Part shown: piece after piece, positions 1 through 6,941 of the stretch
Layout: each line of letters opens with the position of its first letter
Position numbering within the stretch: the first letter of the stretch is position 1
Assembly (NCBI GenBank): GCA_040880365.1
Contig: JBBDIO010000255.1
Location: forward strand, 1-12,589
Source: JBBDIO01 sp040880365
Lineage (GTDB): Bacteria > Chloroflexota > Anaerolineae > Caldilineales > Caldilineaceae
Direction: 5' to 3'
Length of the DNA stretch: 12,589 nucleotides
Position numbers and translations under genes: made by a program
The notes under the pieces: generated by a model
Seen by the model: only the letters and a program-made list of their open reading frames with translations
What the model was told of the DNA's origin: nothing
The model's database searches: none

Positions 1-1023
1 CGCGAACACAATCACACCAAAGGCCAGCGCCATGGTGAGCGCACCCAGCGCCAACGCGACTTTGTGGCCCCTCCGGTCGGCAATAATGCCCGATATCAGC
101 CCACCTACTGTCTGACCGACCAACAACGTCACCGTGTAATAGCCAACGACAGCATCTGCAATGGACAATTGCTCCACTGCCGAAACCGTGACAAAGCCCA
201 GTCCCATTGTGCCCAGCGTATAGAGCGCGCGCACGATCAGAAATCTGCGAAAATTCACATCGATGCGCAGAATATCCATCATCCGCGACCAAAGGGTTTC
301 CCCAACGGTGGCGACGGCGACAGGCGCGCCCAGCGGTTCACGCGTGAGCGCCAAAAATAGCCAGCTGGTAAAGAGCGCAACGGCGGCGATAGAAAAAATG
401 ATGACAAAGTCATACGGGTATTCGTACTTTTCCAGAATATAGCCACTCAGCACCGCACCACCCGCCGCGAAACCTGTGCCCAGAAAGGTGGTAATGCCAT
501 ACATCTTGCCGCGCCGTTCGATGGGAATGATGCGCGCCAGGAGGTCCTGCCACGCCGGCGCAACCAGGCCCGCGCCAAACCCGTGCCAGCTCCAACCCAC
601 GATAAACACGGCTAGCCCCCACGGCGGCGACCAGACGCTCACCAGCGCGCCCAAAGGCCACAACAGCACGGGCACGCGCTCCAGGAAGAAGCCCAGATTC
701 ACCAGAATTGGCTTTTTGCGCGCACTGCGTTCAATCACATGCGCACTAAGCAGTTGGGGCAGCTGCCAACCGGCCTGCGCGATCATGGCAATCAGACCAA
801 TCAGAAGCGGATTCAACGTTACCTTGCTCACAAAGAGGGGCACAATTGTGGCCGAGGAGACAAAGGCCAGGCCGAACCAAAAGGAGACGCCATCGAGCAA
901 ACTGACACGGAAGTTCCACGGATAGTTTTTGCGAGCTTCAGATTCAATCTCCGCTTCAGTGCGAAGGGCGACCGGCTGGTCGAGCAACAGCAACCGAACA
1001 AGTATGCGTCTGCGTAGTAACAT
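1..1023 (-). CDS. MFS transporter, C-terminus cut off by window edge
   Basis: This is an integral membrane transporter of the major facilitator superfamily; the substrate cannot be read from sequence. The frame is open from ATG 1023 to base 1, giving 341 residues without the C-terminal part. After an arginine-rich cytoplasmic start of about 45 residues, the first membrane helix begins near LLDGVSFWFGLAFVSS. Further hydrophobic helices follow, and a loop reading GLISGIIADRRGHKVAL matches the classical MFS loop signature (G-x3-D-R-x-G-x-[RK]) near the truncation. Because that motif follows about six helices, it probably represents the loop 8-9 copy. An in-frame stop at 1033-1035 leaves ATG 1023 as the first possible start; GAGAG about 7 bases upstream is a reasonable ribosome site. 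The gene diverges from the potassium transporter. Family assignment is secure; export versus uptake is unknown. Confidence 0.88.
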   Translation of the reverse strand, partial: MLLRRRILVRLLLLDQPVALRTEAEIESEARKNYPWNFRVSLLDGVSFWFGLAFVSSATIVPLFVSKVTLNPLLIGLIAMIAQAGWQLPQLLSAHVIERSARKKPILVNLGFFLERVPVLLWPLGALVSVWSPPWGLAVFIVGWSWHGFGAGLVAPAWQDLLARIIPIERRGKMYGITTFLGTGFAAGGAVLSGYILEKYEYPYDFVIIFSIAAVALFTSWLFLALTREPLGAPVAVATVGETLWSRMMDILRIDVNFRRFLIVRALYTLGTMGLGFVTVSAVEQLSIADAVVGYYTVTLLVGQTVGGLISGIIADRRGHKVALALGALTMALAFGVIVFA

Positions 1024-1088
1024 CCCGAACTCTCAGATCTGGCTGAACGATTTTGGTGTTCTGTTTCCTGCCGGAAATCAGAGCGATT

Positions 1089-1117
1089 TTGCACAGTATA
1101 TCCGAGTGGCGCATAAT
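1089..1117 (+). promoter_or_regulatory. candidate sigma70-type promoter for the potassium transporter
   Basis: TTGCAC (1089-1094) and CATAAT (1112-1117) are separated by exactly 17 bases, a good vegetative promoter spacing; the -10 matches consensus at 5 of 6 positions and the -35 at 3 of 6. Transcription would start near 1124 and give a leader of about 87 bases. That leader contains two small inverted repeats, TTGCC/GGCAA (1127-1140) and CGGGCA/TGCCCG (1160-1183). On the other strand TATACT (complement of 1095-1100) could serve as a -10 for the MFS gene, but no good -35 accompanies it. The prediction rests on motif and spacing only. Confidence 0.33.
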
Positions 1118-1210
1118 CATATCTAATTGCCCGCCGGCAACCGAAAGTTATAACCAGCACGGGCATGATGGCAGCTTTGCCCGGCCCAATCTCGATATGC
1201 AGCTGATAGC

Positions 1211-2716
1211 GTGGATATGAGCGACAAGCAATCGAAGTCGAAGCCCGGTTTGCCACCTACGTCCCCGCGGGCTGGCGGGCGCAAGCTACCCTATCGGGAC
1301 ATTTATGCTGTGGGCGATACTGTCCAGGTTTCGGCTATAGCCAAGCCCCGACGGCGGTTTCGGCTACCCCGGATTCGTTTTGACCGCTATCGCTACCTGT
1401 CCGCCTCGTGGCTCGCGATTCTGGGGTTCGCATCGATTGTTGTTGTGGGCACGTTGGTGTTGAAATTGCCCATCGCGGCGGCGGCGGGTGTCCCGATTAC
1501 ATGGAGTGAGGCAATTTTTACTTCTACCAGCGCCGTGACCGTCACGGGGCTGGTAGTTCTCAATACCGCCGAAGATTTCTCGCGCTTTGGGCAAATAACC
1601 ATCCTGTTGCTACTTCAGATTGGGGGTGTGGGATTCGTATCCCTTTCGGTGCTGCTATTGCGGCTGATTGGGCGGCGTATCACGCTGCAAACGCGCTTCC
1701 TCGTGCAGCAAAGCGTGGGCACCGGCGAATGGAATCGGGCAGGCAAACTCGCGCTCTACATTTTGGCCGTCACTGTGGCCTTCGAGGCAGTCGGCGCGCT
1801 CTTGCTATGGTTGCGCTGGCGCACCATGCTGCCCGACGAAGATGCGGCCTGGCTCGCGATCTTTCATGCGGTCAGCAGTTTTTGTAATGCCGGGTTCGAC
1901 TTGTTTGCAGGCACAGCCGCACCCACCCTCTTCGGCTTTGGCGCAGACTGGTTCACGCTTGCCACAATGGCGGCGCTGATTATCCTGGGCGGGTTCGGGA
2001 TCACGGTGCTGTTCGATCTCTGGGCATCGCGCACACATTTTCGCTGGGCGCTCAATACGCGCTTTACGCTGCTCATGGCGCTTGCATTAAGCACGATTGG
2101 CTTCTGTCTATTCCTGCTCGACCCGTTTTTCCGCACGTTGGGAGGCGAAGAGTATTCGAGCGTAGAACGCACCAGCGTTGCCGCATTCACTATTATTTCC
2201 GCGCGTACCGCGGGGCTTACCATTGTTGATTTGAACAGCATCAGTGAAGCCAGCCAGCTCATTATCCTGCTGTGGATGTTCATCGGCGGCGCGCCGGCCA
2301 GCATGGCAGGTGGCGTCAGCACCAGCACCGTCGCCGTGTTGATCTTCTCGGTATTAGCGTTTGCCCGGGGACACAACACCTCTGTAGCGTTTCAGCGCAC
2401 GCTGCCAGCCGAAACTATCGCCAAAGCAGTTGCCATCATGACGGTGGGCACAATTCTGTGTGCGAGTATGACGTTAATTCTATCTATGCGCCTGGGGTTG
2501 CCCATCTTTGCCACCGCATTTGAGGTAGTCAGCGCGTTTTCCAATACAGGCTATTCGCTGGGCATCACCAATGACCTGGATACTTTCTCTCGGTACCTCA
2601 TTGCGTTTACCATGTTCTGGGGGAGATTGGGGCCGATTACGATTGTGGTCGCGTTGGCTCAGAGCGCGCAGCCCACGCTGATTCGCCATCCGGCGGAACC
2701 GGTCATCCTGGGGTAA
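1211..2716 (+). CDS. KtrB/TrkH-family potassium uptake channel subunit
   Basis: This is the membrane subunit of a Ktr/Trk potassium (or Na+-coupled potassium) uptake system. It is 501 residues long, somewhat longer than a typical KtrB of about 450, because of a basic cytoplasmic tail of about 60 residues. The four pore repeats are all visible by their selectivity-filter loops: AVTVTGL (108-114), SFCNAGF (223-229), SARTAGL (330-336) and FSNTGYS (443-449), each with its filter glycine. GGAPASMAGGVSTST (359-373) is the gating-loop region, and FWGRLGPITIVVAL (469-482) is the usual KtrB C-terminal motif. The start is either GTG 1211 or ATG 1217; neither has a clear Shine-Dalgarno site. The regulatory RCK subunit (KtrA/TrkA) that normally partners this protein is not in the window. 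The next gene, 45 bases downstream, is a small unrelated protein. KtrB and TrkH cannot be fully separated by eye, but the size favours KtrB. Confidence 0.93.
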   Translation: MDMSDKQSKSKPGLPPTSPRAGGRKLPYRDIYAVGDTVQVSAIAKPRRRFRLPRIRFDRYRYLSASWLAILGFASIVVVGTLVLKLPIAAAAGVPITWSEAIFTSTSAVTVTGLVVLNTAEDFSRFGQITILLLLQIGGVGFVSLSVLLLRLIGRRITLQTRFLVQQSVGTGEWNRAGKLALYILAVTVAFEAVGALLLWLRWRTMLPDEDAAWLAIFHAVSSFCNAGFDLFAGTAAPTLFGFGADWFTLATMAALIILGGFGITVLFDLWASRTHFRWALNTRFTLLMALALSTIGFCLFLLDPFFRTLGGEEYSSVERTSVAAFTIISARTAGLTIVDLNSISEASQLIILLWMFIGGAPASMAGGVSTSTVAVLIFSVLAFARGHNTSVAFQRTLPAETIAKAVAIMTVGTILCASMTLILSMRLGLPIFATAFEVVSAFSNTGYSLGITNDLDTFSRYLIAFTMFWGRLGPITIVVALAQSAQPTLIRHPAEPVILG

Positions 2717-2761
2717 AGGAATGCACGGTCCGATTCGGATCACAGAGGAGATACGACGTAT

Positions 2762-3160
2762 ATGACAACCACTCACATTTATAAATTGGTGGATGAATCG
2801 GAATTGCCCGTGGGCACACTGGACGACGCCGGCATTATCTATCGGAGCAACATGGCGACAGGTCGCCAACAGATTGGCCGGATTGCGCAGGGTGTCCTCT
2901 ATCGGATCACGGCACATGACGAGCGAGAACTGGGCCGTGTGGATGCACAAGGGCATGTGCACAGTCATGGCTTGTTCGAAGGTGGCGCGCTGGGGTGGAC
3001 AGATCCCGATGGCGTGGTCGTGCGCGGTGGATTGATCTTTGGTGAGGAAGAGGTGGGTCGCATCGAAGGGCCGCTGCTCTATGAGGGCGGCGCAGCCTTG
3101 CTCTTGCTTTTTCTACCCGAAGACGACGAGGCAAGCCACCGCCAAACCCAGCGCAATTGA
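2762..3160 (+). CDS. small beta-hairpin repeat protein (4-fold beta-flower-like)
   Basis: This 132-residue soluble protein has no signal peptide. It consists largely of about five imperfect units of the form [VIL]-G-x-[IVLT]-D-x-x-G-x-[IV]-Y-R, beginning at residues 17, 38, 57, 77 and 98, so the period is about 20 residues. Examples are VGTLDDAGIIYRSN, IGRIAQGVLYRI, LGRVDAQGHVHSHG, LGWTDPDGVVVRGG and VGRIEGPLLYEGG. A short hydrophobic stretch (AALLLLFLP) and an acidic tail follow. The pattern suggests successive beta-hairpins closing into a small barrel or propeller, as in proteins annotated '4-fold beta flower'; no biochemical role is known to me. AGAGGAG about 11 bases before ATG 2762 is a plausible ribosome site. 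It lies 45 bases behind the potassium transporter and 49 bases before the hydrolase, so co-transcription is likely. The gene is real with good probability; its function is unknown. Confidence 0.75.
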   Translation: MTTTHIYKLVDESELPVGTLDDAGIIYRSNMATGRQQIGRIAQGVLYRITAHDERELGRVDAQGHVHSHGLFEGGALGWTDPDGVVVRGGLIFGEEEVGRIEGPLLYEGGAALLLLFLPEDDEASHRQTQRN

Positions 3161-3209
3161 ATTTGTGTCCAATCCAGAGCAAAGCCGGTAAACGGTAAGG
3201 AAGCAATTT

Positions 3210-4151
3210 GTGGAAATCAGCACCCGAACCATCGAAACAACCCGCCTGAATCACTATTGCCGCATTGCCGGCAACCCCGAGGATCTGCCCGTCCTGCTCC
3301 TACATGGCAGCTTTGCCAGCAGCCGTTGGTGGGAACCCTTCATGAGCCTGATGCCCGACGGCTTTTATATGGTCGCGCCCGACCTGCGCGGCTGCGGCAA
3401 AACGGGTGAATCGGTCCACGGTGCGCGCACGGAAGCCGCCGCTGCCGATGATTATGCCATCGCTGCCCAGGCCGCGGATGTGGCGGCACTGGTCGATTCC
3501 CTTGGCTGGGACGAATTTGAACTTGTAGGCCATTCCAGCGGCGGCGCGATTGCGGTGGAATATGCACTCACCCAATTCCAGGGTGTGCGCACGCTGACAT
3601 TGATAGATAGCGCGCCGATTGAAGGTGTTTTTACGCCGATGGAAATGTTGATGGTGTTGGATCAGATGCGGACTGACCGCGCGCTTCTGCGCCACGGTCT
3701 TGCCGCGCTGATGCCCACCTATCCCACCGGGGTGGATGCTCAGTCTTCTGATGCCCCACCCTTCGACGCTATCGATTCAGATAGCACCGAAGCCAGCGCG
3801 ATGTCCGCCAGCCCCCGTTTCTTCGAACAGTTGGTCGATGATGCCGCGCAAATGGCGCCCACCGCGTTTATCGCCGTCGCCGAAGCATTGAATCAGTGGA
3901 ATCGCTTTGCCGATGCCGGCGCGCTTACCCTCCCTACCCTGCTGGTCTGGGGCGAACTGGATACCGTGGTGGACCGCGACAGCATGACCCGGTCGTTGAT
4001 TGCCATCCCCGGCGCGGGCAATCTGGAAGTGTTGCGCAATGTGGGACACAGCCCCATGCTCGAAGCGCCGGTCACGCTTGCCGAGCGTTTCATTGAGTTT
4101 GTGACAGATGACCTGGACGACTATGCGCAAGTGCGCCGCGATGCTTATTAG
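3210..4151 (+). CDS. alpha/beta hydrolase fold protein
   Basis: This is a cytoplasmic serine hydrolase of the alpha/beta fold, 313 residues, of unknown substrate. The catalytic triad is visible: nucleophile Ser109 in the elbow GHSSGG (107-112), acid Asp251 in WGELDTVV, and His280 in NVGHSPMLEAP. The oxyanion strand reads VLLLHGSF (28-35), and PDLRGCGKTG (57-66) is the conserved turn after strand 4. Between residues about 135 and 235 lies the lid. It contains a stretch rich in Ser, Asp and Ala (177-200), probably a flexible loop, which lengthens the protein compared with minimal members of about 270 residues. The start is GTG 3210 with AAGGAA about 7-8 bases upstream. Esterase, haloperoxidase-like or epoxide-hydrolase-like activity are all possible; no residue decides between them. 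It is the third gene of a plus-strand run. Confidence 0.92.
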   Translation: MEISTRTIETTRLNHYCRIAGNPEDLPVLLLHGSFASSRWWEPFMSLMPDGFYMVAPDLRGCGKTGESVHGARTEAAAADDYAIAAQAADVAALVDSLGWDEFELVGHSSGGAIAVEYALTQFQGVRTLTLIDSAPIEGVFTPMEMLMVLDQMRTDRALLRHGLAALMPTYPTGVDAQSSDAPPFDAIDSDSTEASAMSASPRFFEQLVDDAAQMAPTAFIAVAEALNQWNRFADAGALTLPTLLVWGELDTVVDRDSMTRSLIAIPGAGNLEVLRNVGHSPMLEAPVTLAERFIEFVTDDLDDYAQVRRDAY

Positions 4152-4242
4152 CTCAACTTTACCCAATAAATGGGTCGCCAATCCGATCGTGCCGGGGTAC
4201 GTAGTTGACGATGATACCGCAATCAAAGTGATTTCCGACTAA
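4141..4242 (+). CDS. possible 33-residue ORF overlapping the hydrolase end
   Basis: An ATG at 4141 lies inside the last codons of the hydrolase, overlapping it by 11 bases in the +1 frame. It opens a frame to TAA at 4240-4242. The product would contain NKWVANPIVPGYVVDDDTAI, a protein-like composition. Against it: there is no Shine-Dalgarno site, the length is easily reached by chance, and I recognise no family. It might be a translationally coupled small protein, the remnant of a longer gene, or noise. Confidence 0.15.
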   Translation: MLISSTLPNKWVANPIVPGYVVDDDTAIKVISD

Positions 4243-4398
4243 TGCGGATAGGATGTGCGGGTTGCCATGATGCATGGCAGACGGTTTACGAGACATATGC
4301 CTCCCCGTCTCTGTGTCAGAATGGGTCCATCGTTATATGAATCACGACACGAATCGATGTCTACCCATTCGAGACACCTAAGCATCAAGGAGCATTCA
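4243..4398 (+). promoter_or_regulatory. leader region of the small secreted protein
   Basis: This gene-free stretch precedes the GTG start at 4399. It holds a perfect small inverted repeat GCCATG/CATGGC (4264-4278, loop of 3), a second pair AGACGG/CCGTCT (4279-4284 and 4305-4310), and AT-rich TATATGA near 4335 that could be a -10 element, but without a convincing -35. AAGGAG at 4387-4392 is a strong Shine-Dalgarno site with a 6-base spacer to GTG 4399. The Shine-Dalgarno site is clear; the promoter and hairpins are tentative. Confidence 0.35.
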
Positions 4399-4665
4399 GT
4401 GAAAACCAAGCAATCTGTCCAGCGATTTTTGATCGCCCTCTTCGTCATCGTCGGCCTTGCGCTATCAGCGGGTAATCTGTCACCGGCCCCTGCAAACAGC
4501 TACGCTCAATCTACCGGGCGTTTTCTCAGCGGGCGCGACCTCACCAGTGAGCAGCACCACGGTCACAAGCCGGACGCAAAACTTCAGGCATACAAGGTAC
4601 AGGCCCAAACCGTTTCCGCCACCACCAAGCCCGAATATAAATACGTCCCCGTACGCCGCTACTGA
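4399..4665 (+). CDS. small secreted protein with signal peptide, function unknown
   Basis: I do not recognise a family. The product is 88 residues from GTG 4399, which is chosen over longer in-frame starts (from 4255) because AAGGAG sits 6 bases upstream and because a textbook signal peptide then begins at residue 1. That signal peptide has a basic n-region KTKQSVQR, a hydrophobic core FLIALFVIVGLALSA (10-24) and a polar c-region with a likely signal peptidase I site near SYA-QS (34-38). The mature part would be about 52 residues, hydrophilic, with a His-rich patch (EQHHGHK, 51-57) and a basic aromatic end (EYKYVPVRRY). It has no cysteine and no lipobox, so it is neither a lipoprotein nor disulfide-stabilised. 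A strong terminator follows 35 bases after the stop, so the gene may be transcribed alone. Confidence 0.65.
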   Translation: MKTKQSVQRFLIALFVIVGLALSAGNLSPAPANSYAQSTGRFLSGRDLTSEQHHGHKPDAKLQAYKVQAQTVSATTKPEYKYVPVRRY

Positions 4666-4699
4666 GCCCGGCAATTCGGATAAATTCGGCTACCAAATG

Positions 4700-4745
4700 C
4701 CAGGAAGGGAGGTCGAGCCGCGCGCGGCTCGACCTGCCTTCCTGG
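4700..4745. terminator. bidirectional hairpin terminator between convergent genes
   Basis: Arms 4700-4722 and 4723-4745 are complementary over 23 bases with a single mismatch, and the centre is GC-only (cgcgcg), so the tip opens into a small loop. On the plus strand a short T tract (GTTTTG, 4751-4756) follows a few bases later; on the minus strand a weaker ATTT follows. It sits between the ends of the secreted-protein gene (4665) and purA (4779), where a shared terminator for convergent transcription is expected. The T tracts are modest, so its strength is inferred mainly from the stem. Confidence 0.75.
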
Positions 4746-4778
4746 GCTTCGTTTTGACTTCAGACAGTGCCGAACTGG

Positions 4779-6050
4779 TCAGCGCGCAAACATCTGTTCA
4801 CGTTCCGGCCCCACTGAGACATATTCGATAGGCACGCCGGCCAACTCGCTGATGCGATCCAGATAGCGTTGCGCGGCGGGTGGCAAGTCTTCCCAGGTTC
4901 GGCAATTGGTGGTGTCGCTCTGCCACCCCTCCCACTCTTCATAGACGGGTTCGACATCATTGAGGACCGGTGTATCGGGCATGGAATCGCGTACAATATC
5001 GCCCGTGGGCAGCTTATAGCCCACACAGATCTTCAGAGTCGAGAAATCGTCCAATACATCCAGTTTGGTAATGGCAAGCCCGGTCATGCCGTTGACCCAG
5101 GCAGCGTAGGCAATTGCCACGCCATCGAACCACCCACAGCGGCGGGGACGTCCTGTGGTTGCGCCAAACTCTTCGCCGGTGGTGCGCAGCGCCTCGCCCA
5201 GTGCATCGTGCAGCTCCACGGGGAAAGGCCCATCTCCCACTGCGGTGCTATAGGCTTTCACCACGCCGATAATCTGCTCGATGGAACGCACGGGCAGCCC
5301 TGCGCCGGCACCGGCATAGGCTGCGGTCGGGTTGCTGCTGGTCACATAGGGATAGATACCCCAATCCAGATCGCGCATGACCCCCAGCTGGCCTTCGAGC
5401 AAAACATGCTTGCCCGTTTCCAGGGCATCGCGCACCAGGGGCACGGTGTCGATGATGCGATGGCCCAGCTTGGCGCGCATGTCCATACACTGGGCGTATA
5501 ACTCCTCGCCCTGCATAGGCTGTCCGCCCAGCAATTCCAAACGGCGATTCACCGAGACCAGCGCCGCATCCAGGCGCGCTTCCAACCACTCTGGCTGCAA
5601 CAGATCGCCCATGCGCAGCCCCGAACGCGATGCCTTGTCTGCGTAGGCAGGGCCAATGCCACGCTTGGTGGTGCCGATCGGATCATCGCCCCGCGCGCCT
5701 TCTTCCAGCGCATCCAGTTCCAGATGATAGGGCATGACCATTTGCGCGCGGGCACTGATCCACAGATTATCGGGCTGAACACCTGCCGCTTCCAGCGCGG
5801 CCAGCTCTTTCAATAGCGCCTGGGGGTTCACCACACATCCCGCCCCGATTACGTTCTGCGTGTTGGGGTTAAAGATGCCACTGGGGATCAGATGCAGGGC
5901 ATGCTTGCCAAACTCGTTGATCACAGTATGGCCGGCATTGTCGCCCCCCTGAAATCGAATCACTACATCTGCCTTTTGGGCCAGATAATCAATGATCCGA
6001 CCCTTGCCCTCATCACCCCATTGTGCCCCCACCACGGCTGTTACAGTCAT
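4779..6050 (-). CDS. purA: adenylosuccinate synthase
   Basis: PurA joins IMP and L-aspartate with GTP hydrolysis to make adenylosuccinate, the first step from IMP to AMP, in the cytoplasm as a homodimer. The 423 residues match the family length of about 430. GAQWGDEGKGR (8-18) carries catalytic Asp13 and the GTP loop; His41 lies in AGHTV. GTTKRGIGPAY (127-136) and SRSGLR (141-146) contribute to IMP binding, GATTGRPRRCGWFD (296-309) is the aspartate loop, and TKLD (328-331) is the guanine-recognition motif. Two usual motifs differ: EGAQG reads EGQLG (219-223), losing the glutamine that contacts IMP, and TTRVG reads STAVG (268-272). ATG 6050 has GAAGGG about 5 bases upstream. It is the last gene of the minus-strand run, 79 bases after the dehydrogenase. 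Identification is secure; the motif changes suggest a divergent subfamily. Confidence 0.96.
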   Translation of the reverse strand: MTVTAVVGAQWGDEGKGRIIDYLAQKADVVIRFQGGDNAGHTVINEFGKHALHLIPSGIFNPNTQNVIGAGCVVNPQALLKELAALEAAGVQPDNLWISARAQMVMPYHLELDALEEGARGDDPIGTTKRGIGPAYADKASRSGLRMGDLLQPEWLEARLDAALVSVNRRLELLGGQPMQGEELYAQCMDMRAKLGHRIIDTVPLVRDALETGKHVLLEGQLGVMRDLDWGIYPYVTSSNPTAAYAGAGAGLPVRSIEQIIGVVKAYSTAVGDGPFPVELHDALGEALRTTGEEFGATTGRPRRCGWFDGVAIAYAAWVNGMTGLAITKLDVLDDFSTLKICVGYKLPTGDIVRDSMPDTPVLNDVEPVYEEWEGWQSDTTNCRTWEDLPPAAQRYLDRISELAGVPIEYVSVGPEREQMFAR

Positions 6051-6129
6051 GATACCCTTCTTCTAGAGACCGACCGACCAATTTGAATTTTGAATACGTT
6101 GAAATTACCCTGCGAAAATGCCCGACGCG

Positions 6130-6882
6130 TCACTTGGCAGATTCGCCGCCATCGACTGTCAGAATCGCCCCGGTGACAAACCCTGCTTCATCGGAACAGA
6201 GATAGGCCGCGGCATGGGCAATATCTGCCGGGCGTCCGATTCGACCCAGCGGGATCTGGGGAATCTGGGCCTCAAAGAAATCGGCGGGCATTTCGGCAAA
6301 CGCCTCGGTATCAATCAGCCCCGGACGAATGACGTTCGAGCGCACGCCATAGCGCGCGACTTCCAAAGAAAACCGGCGGCTGAAACCCTCCAGACCGGCC
6401 TTGCTGGCTGCATACGCCACATCGTCAAATTCACCCGAAACCGCACCGATGCTGCTGATGTGCAGCACATTGCCTTTGGTCGCCGCGAGATAAGGCATGG
6501 CGCGGCGCACCAGTTCGAACGCGGCATCCAGGTTCACCGCCAGCACATGTCGCCAGGTTTCGGTGCTCATTTCGTCGACCATTGCCCCGGCTGCGATGGC
6601 TGCGTTGTTGACCAGTATATCCAGCCGATCATAATGGGCAACCGTTTCACGAATAATGGCAGGCGCATCCACAGCCACATCACCCGCCAACGCAAAAGCG
6701 TCCAGACCCTGGGCCTGGAGCTGCGCCACTTTGTTCTCGATGAGATGAGTGCGGCGACCACAGAGCACAACCTTCGCGCCTTCGCGGGCGAATTGCTCGG
6801 CAATCGACGCGCCAATTCCGCTGCCCCCACCAGTGATGAGCGCAACCTTATCCTGAAATCGTCGCCGTTGTTCGGTTTCCAC
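6130..6882 (-). CDS. short-chain dehydrogenase/reductase (classical SDR)
   Basis: This is a cytoplasmic NAD(P)-dependent oxidoreductase of the classical SDR type, about 250 residues, with unknown substrate. Numbering from the upstream TTG at 6888: TGGGSGIG (19-26) is the nucleotide-binding glycine motif, NNAA (94-97) stabilises the central sheet, Asn119 lies in AVNLDA, and the catalytic Ser146, Tyr159 and Lys163 lie in HISSIG and YAASK. The C-terminal GFVTGAILTVDGG is the typical FabG-like ending. Arg45-Arg46 just after strand 2 hint at NADP(H) preference. GTG 6882 is preferred as start because AGGA is 8 bases upstream of it, whereas TTG 6888 is only 2 bases from that site. It lies between guaB and purA, about 60 bases downstream of guaB with no terminator visible, so co-transcription is likely. 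A FabG role is possible, but nothing nearby belongs to fatty-acid synthesis. Confidence 0.92.
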   Translation of the reverse strand: METEQRRRFQDKVALITGGGSGIGASIAEQFAREGAKVVLCGRRTHLIENKVAQLQAQGLDAFALAGDVAVDAPAIIRETVAHYDRLDILVNNAAIAAGAMVDEMSTETWRHVLAVNLDAAFELVRRAMPYLAATKGNVLHISSIGAVSGEFDDVAYAASKAGLEGFSRRFSLEVARYGVRSNVIRPGLIDTEAFAEMPADFFEAQIPQIPLGRIGRPADIAHAAAYLCSDEAGFVTGAILTVDGGESAK

Positions 6883-6941
6883 CGGCAAAATCCTATGCAG
6901 TTGTCATTTTGATGCCCAATCGGATCACGAATGCAGTACAG

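Noticed and set aside
64..1017. Several plus-strand frames in the first kilobase
   Set aside because: They lie antisense to the MFS transporter frame, which is open over all 341 codons on the minus strand with clear membrane helices and a loop motif.
1118..1210. Possible c-di-AMP riboswitch in the leader of the potassium transporter
   Set aside because: There are only two small hairpins; the leader is shorter than the known ydaO-type element and I see none of its conserved blocks.
828..1256. A 142-codon minus-strand frame spanning the divergent intergenic region
   Set aside because: It overlaps both the MFS start and the potassium transporter start in a different frame, and shows no domain.
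4161..4175. ACCCA/TGGGT hairpin after the hydrolase as a terminator
   Set aside because: The stem has five pairs and no T tract follows.
4255..4398. Upstream extension of the small secreted protein from 4255
   Set aside because: It would place 48 residues before the signal peptide and ignore the AAGGAG site located 6 bases before GTG 4399.
6060..6115. Three GACC tandem units (6068-6079) and repeated TTGAA motifs upstream of purA
   Set aside because: They are short and AT-biased with irregular spacing, and no promoter elements could be aligned to them; likely chance.
6118..6912. A 264-codon plus-strand frame lying antisense to the dehydrogenase gene
   Set aside because: It mirrors the codon structure of the real minus-strand SDR gene; its translation shows no domain, while the opposite strand has every SDR motif. 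The long plus-strand frames within purA (4869-5501) and guaB (6963-7748) were rejected for the same reason.
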